From CADCVT01 sp036389485 (lineage in GTDB: Bacteria; Actinomycetota; Thermoleophilia; Solirubrobacterales; Solirubrobacteraceae), in contig DASVPR010000049.1 in assembly GCA_036389485.1 (NCBI GenBank), forward strand, positions 81,485 through 145,484: a stretch of DNA of 64,000 bases, read 5' to 3'. Both the position numbers and the translations under genes were made by a program. Of this stretch, positions 63,868 through 64,000 are shown in pieces. Under the pieces are notes generated by a model. It saw nothing but the letters and a program-made list of their open reading frames with translations, was not told the origin of the DNA and ran no database searches. Every line of letters starts with the position of its first letter. Within the stretch, counting starts at the first letter, position 1.

Positions 63868-64000
63868 TGTAGTTCCTAGGAACCTTCGTCAGTAGACATC
63901 CGGGCCTCGCTGGAGGCTGAGCGCTGTCGAGGCAGCTCAGTTCCAGGAGGCCCAGATGGAGGTTCACGCTAACGCGCCGCTCAGTCCGATCGGACGGCGA
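63868..64000 (+). mobile_element. left end of an IS481-like insertion sequence (runs off window)
   Basis: From 63868 the sequence begins TGTAGTTCCTAGGAACC, with the 5'-TGT expected of IS481 ends, and contains the perfect 12-bp palindrome GTTCCTAGGAAC (63872-63883). About 90 bases later a transposase frame opens with a strong AGGAGG ribosome-binding site. The right end and target duplication lie outside the window. Confidence 0.6.
63956..64000 (+). CDS. IS481-family transposase, N-terminal 15 residues only
   Basis: ATG at 63956 is 6 bases after AGGAGG (63944-63949). The first residues MEVHANAPLSPIGRR match the N-terminus of IS481 transposases, which open with a short strand and a P-x-x-R helix before the HTH. 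The rest is beyond the window. The strong Shine-Dalgarno contrasts with the leaderless starts of host genes and fits a mobile gene. Confidence 0.65.
   Translation, partial: MEVHANAPLSPIGRR

Noticed and set aside
1..64000. CRISPR arrays, rRNA genes, prophage blocks and complete insertion sequences.
   Set aside because: Searched by eye on both strands; no regularly spaced repeats, rRNA-like sequence or complete element was found apart from the partial IS at the right edge.

Overview
The window is very GC-rich, gene-dense bacterial chromosome, almost certainly from a high-GC Gram-positive (Actinomycetota). An AftD-like arabinofuranosyltransferase, an LPxTG surface protein, a DUF1707-FHA protein, Rex, a GCS2/YbdK-type ligase, a K+-independent type H+-pyrophosphatase and pervasive leaderless promoters point that way. 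I suspect the Thermoleophilia (Solirubrobacter/Conexibacter-like), but that rank is inference from gene content only. No stretch over 300 bases lacks a gene. The longest gap, 27407-27631, holds a gene remnant and a hairpin.

Layout. 1-5087: extracellular glycosidase (cut by the window edge), glycosyltransferases and small membrane proteins. 5199-7927: NarL-type two-component system, glyoxalase-like protein and AraC-type regulator. 8009-9871: a solitary GmrSD-like (DUF262) protein with less GC-biased composition. 9868-11543: ABC exporter. 11548-26053: a large cell-surface polysaccharide locus with two flippases (one fused to a glycosyltransferase), an O-antigen-ligase-like protein, an AftD-like arabinofuranosyltransferase, GT-C membrane transferases, an acyltransferase and two methyltransferases. 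26116-32090: LPxTG surface protein, RimI, glutaredoxin-like protein, Rex, carboxylate-amine ligase and H+-pyrophosphatase. 32178-40878: DUF1707-FHA protein, secreted hydrolase, two APC transporters with stress-protein-like tails, two TrkA-type subunits, NAD(P)H/FAD oxidoreductase. 40906-47978: MFS exporter, GlsB-like protein, proline-rich protein, tRNA-Gln(CTG) and a heterodimeric ABC exporter. 48002-55579: small zinc-ribbon proteins, a Kelch protein, a lower-GC accessory patch (about 49.2-51.0 kb) with a nucleotidyltransferase module, a fatty-acyl-reductase-like SDR, a broken LigD polymerase-domain gene and a PLP enzyme. 55702-63866: an envelope block of HtrA protease, two equal-length VWA proteins, an OmpR/HK pair, MoxR, DUF58 and MreB. 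An IS481-like element begins just after mreB and runs off the end.

How it works together. The polysaccharide locus looks like one assembly line: cytoplasmic glycosyltransferases, flippases, a ligase and lipid-linked-sugar transferases acting on the outer face of the membrane. The last block resembles an envelope-stress and shape module (HtrA, sensor kinase and regulator, MoxR/DUF58/VWA chaperone set, MreB).

The most striking general signal is regulatory. Many starts are preceded by TANNNT ending only 6-9 bases before ATG or GTG, with no Shine-Dalgarno sequence, as in leaderless mRNAs. This decides several start codons. At two divergent pairs (21731/21757 and 47978/48002) the two -10 boxes share one central TA, giving bidirectional leaderless promoters. 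A second unusual signal is a chain of three 23-bp repeats (6335-6403), each a complete seven-codon mini-ORF joined by TGATG overlaps, between a histidine kinase gene and its response regulator gene.
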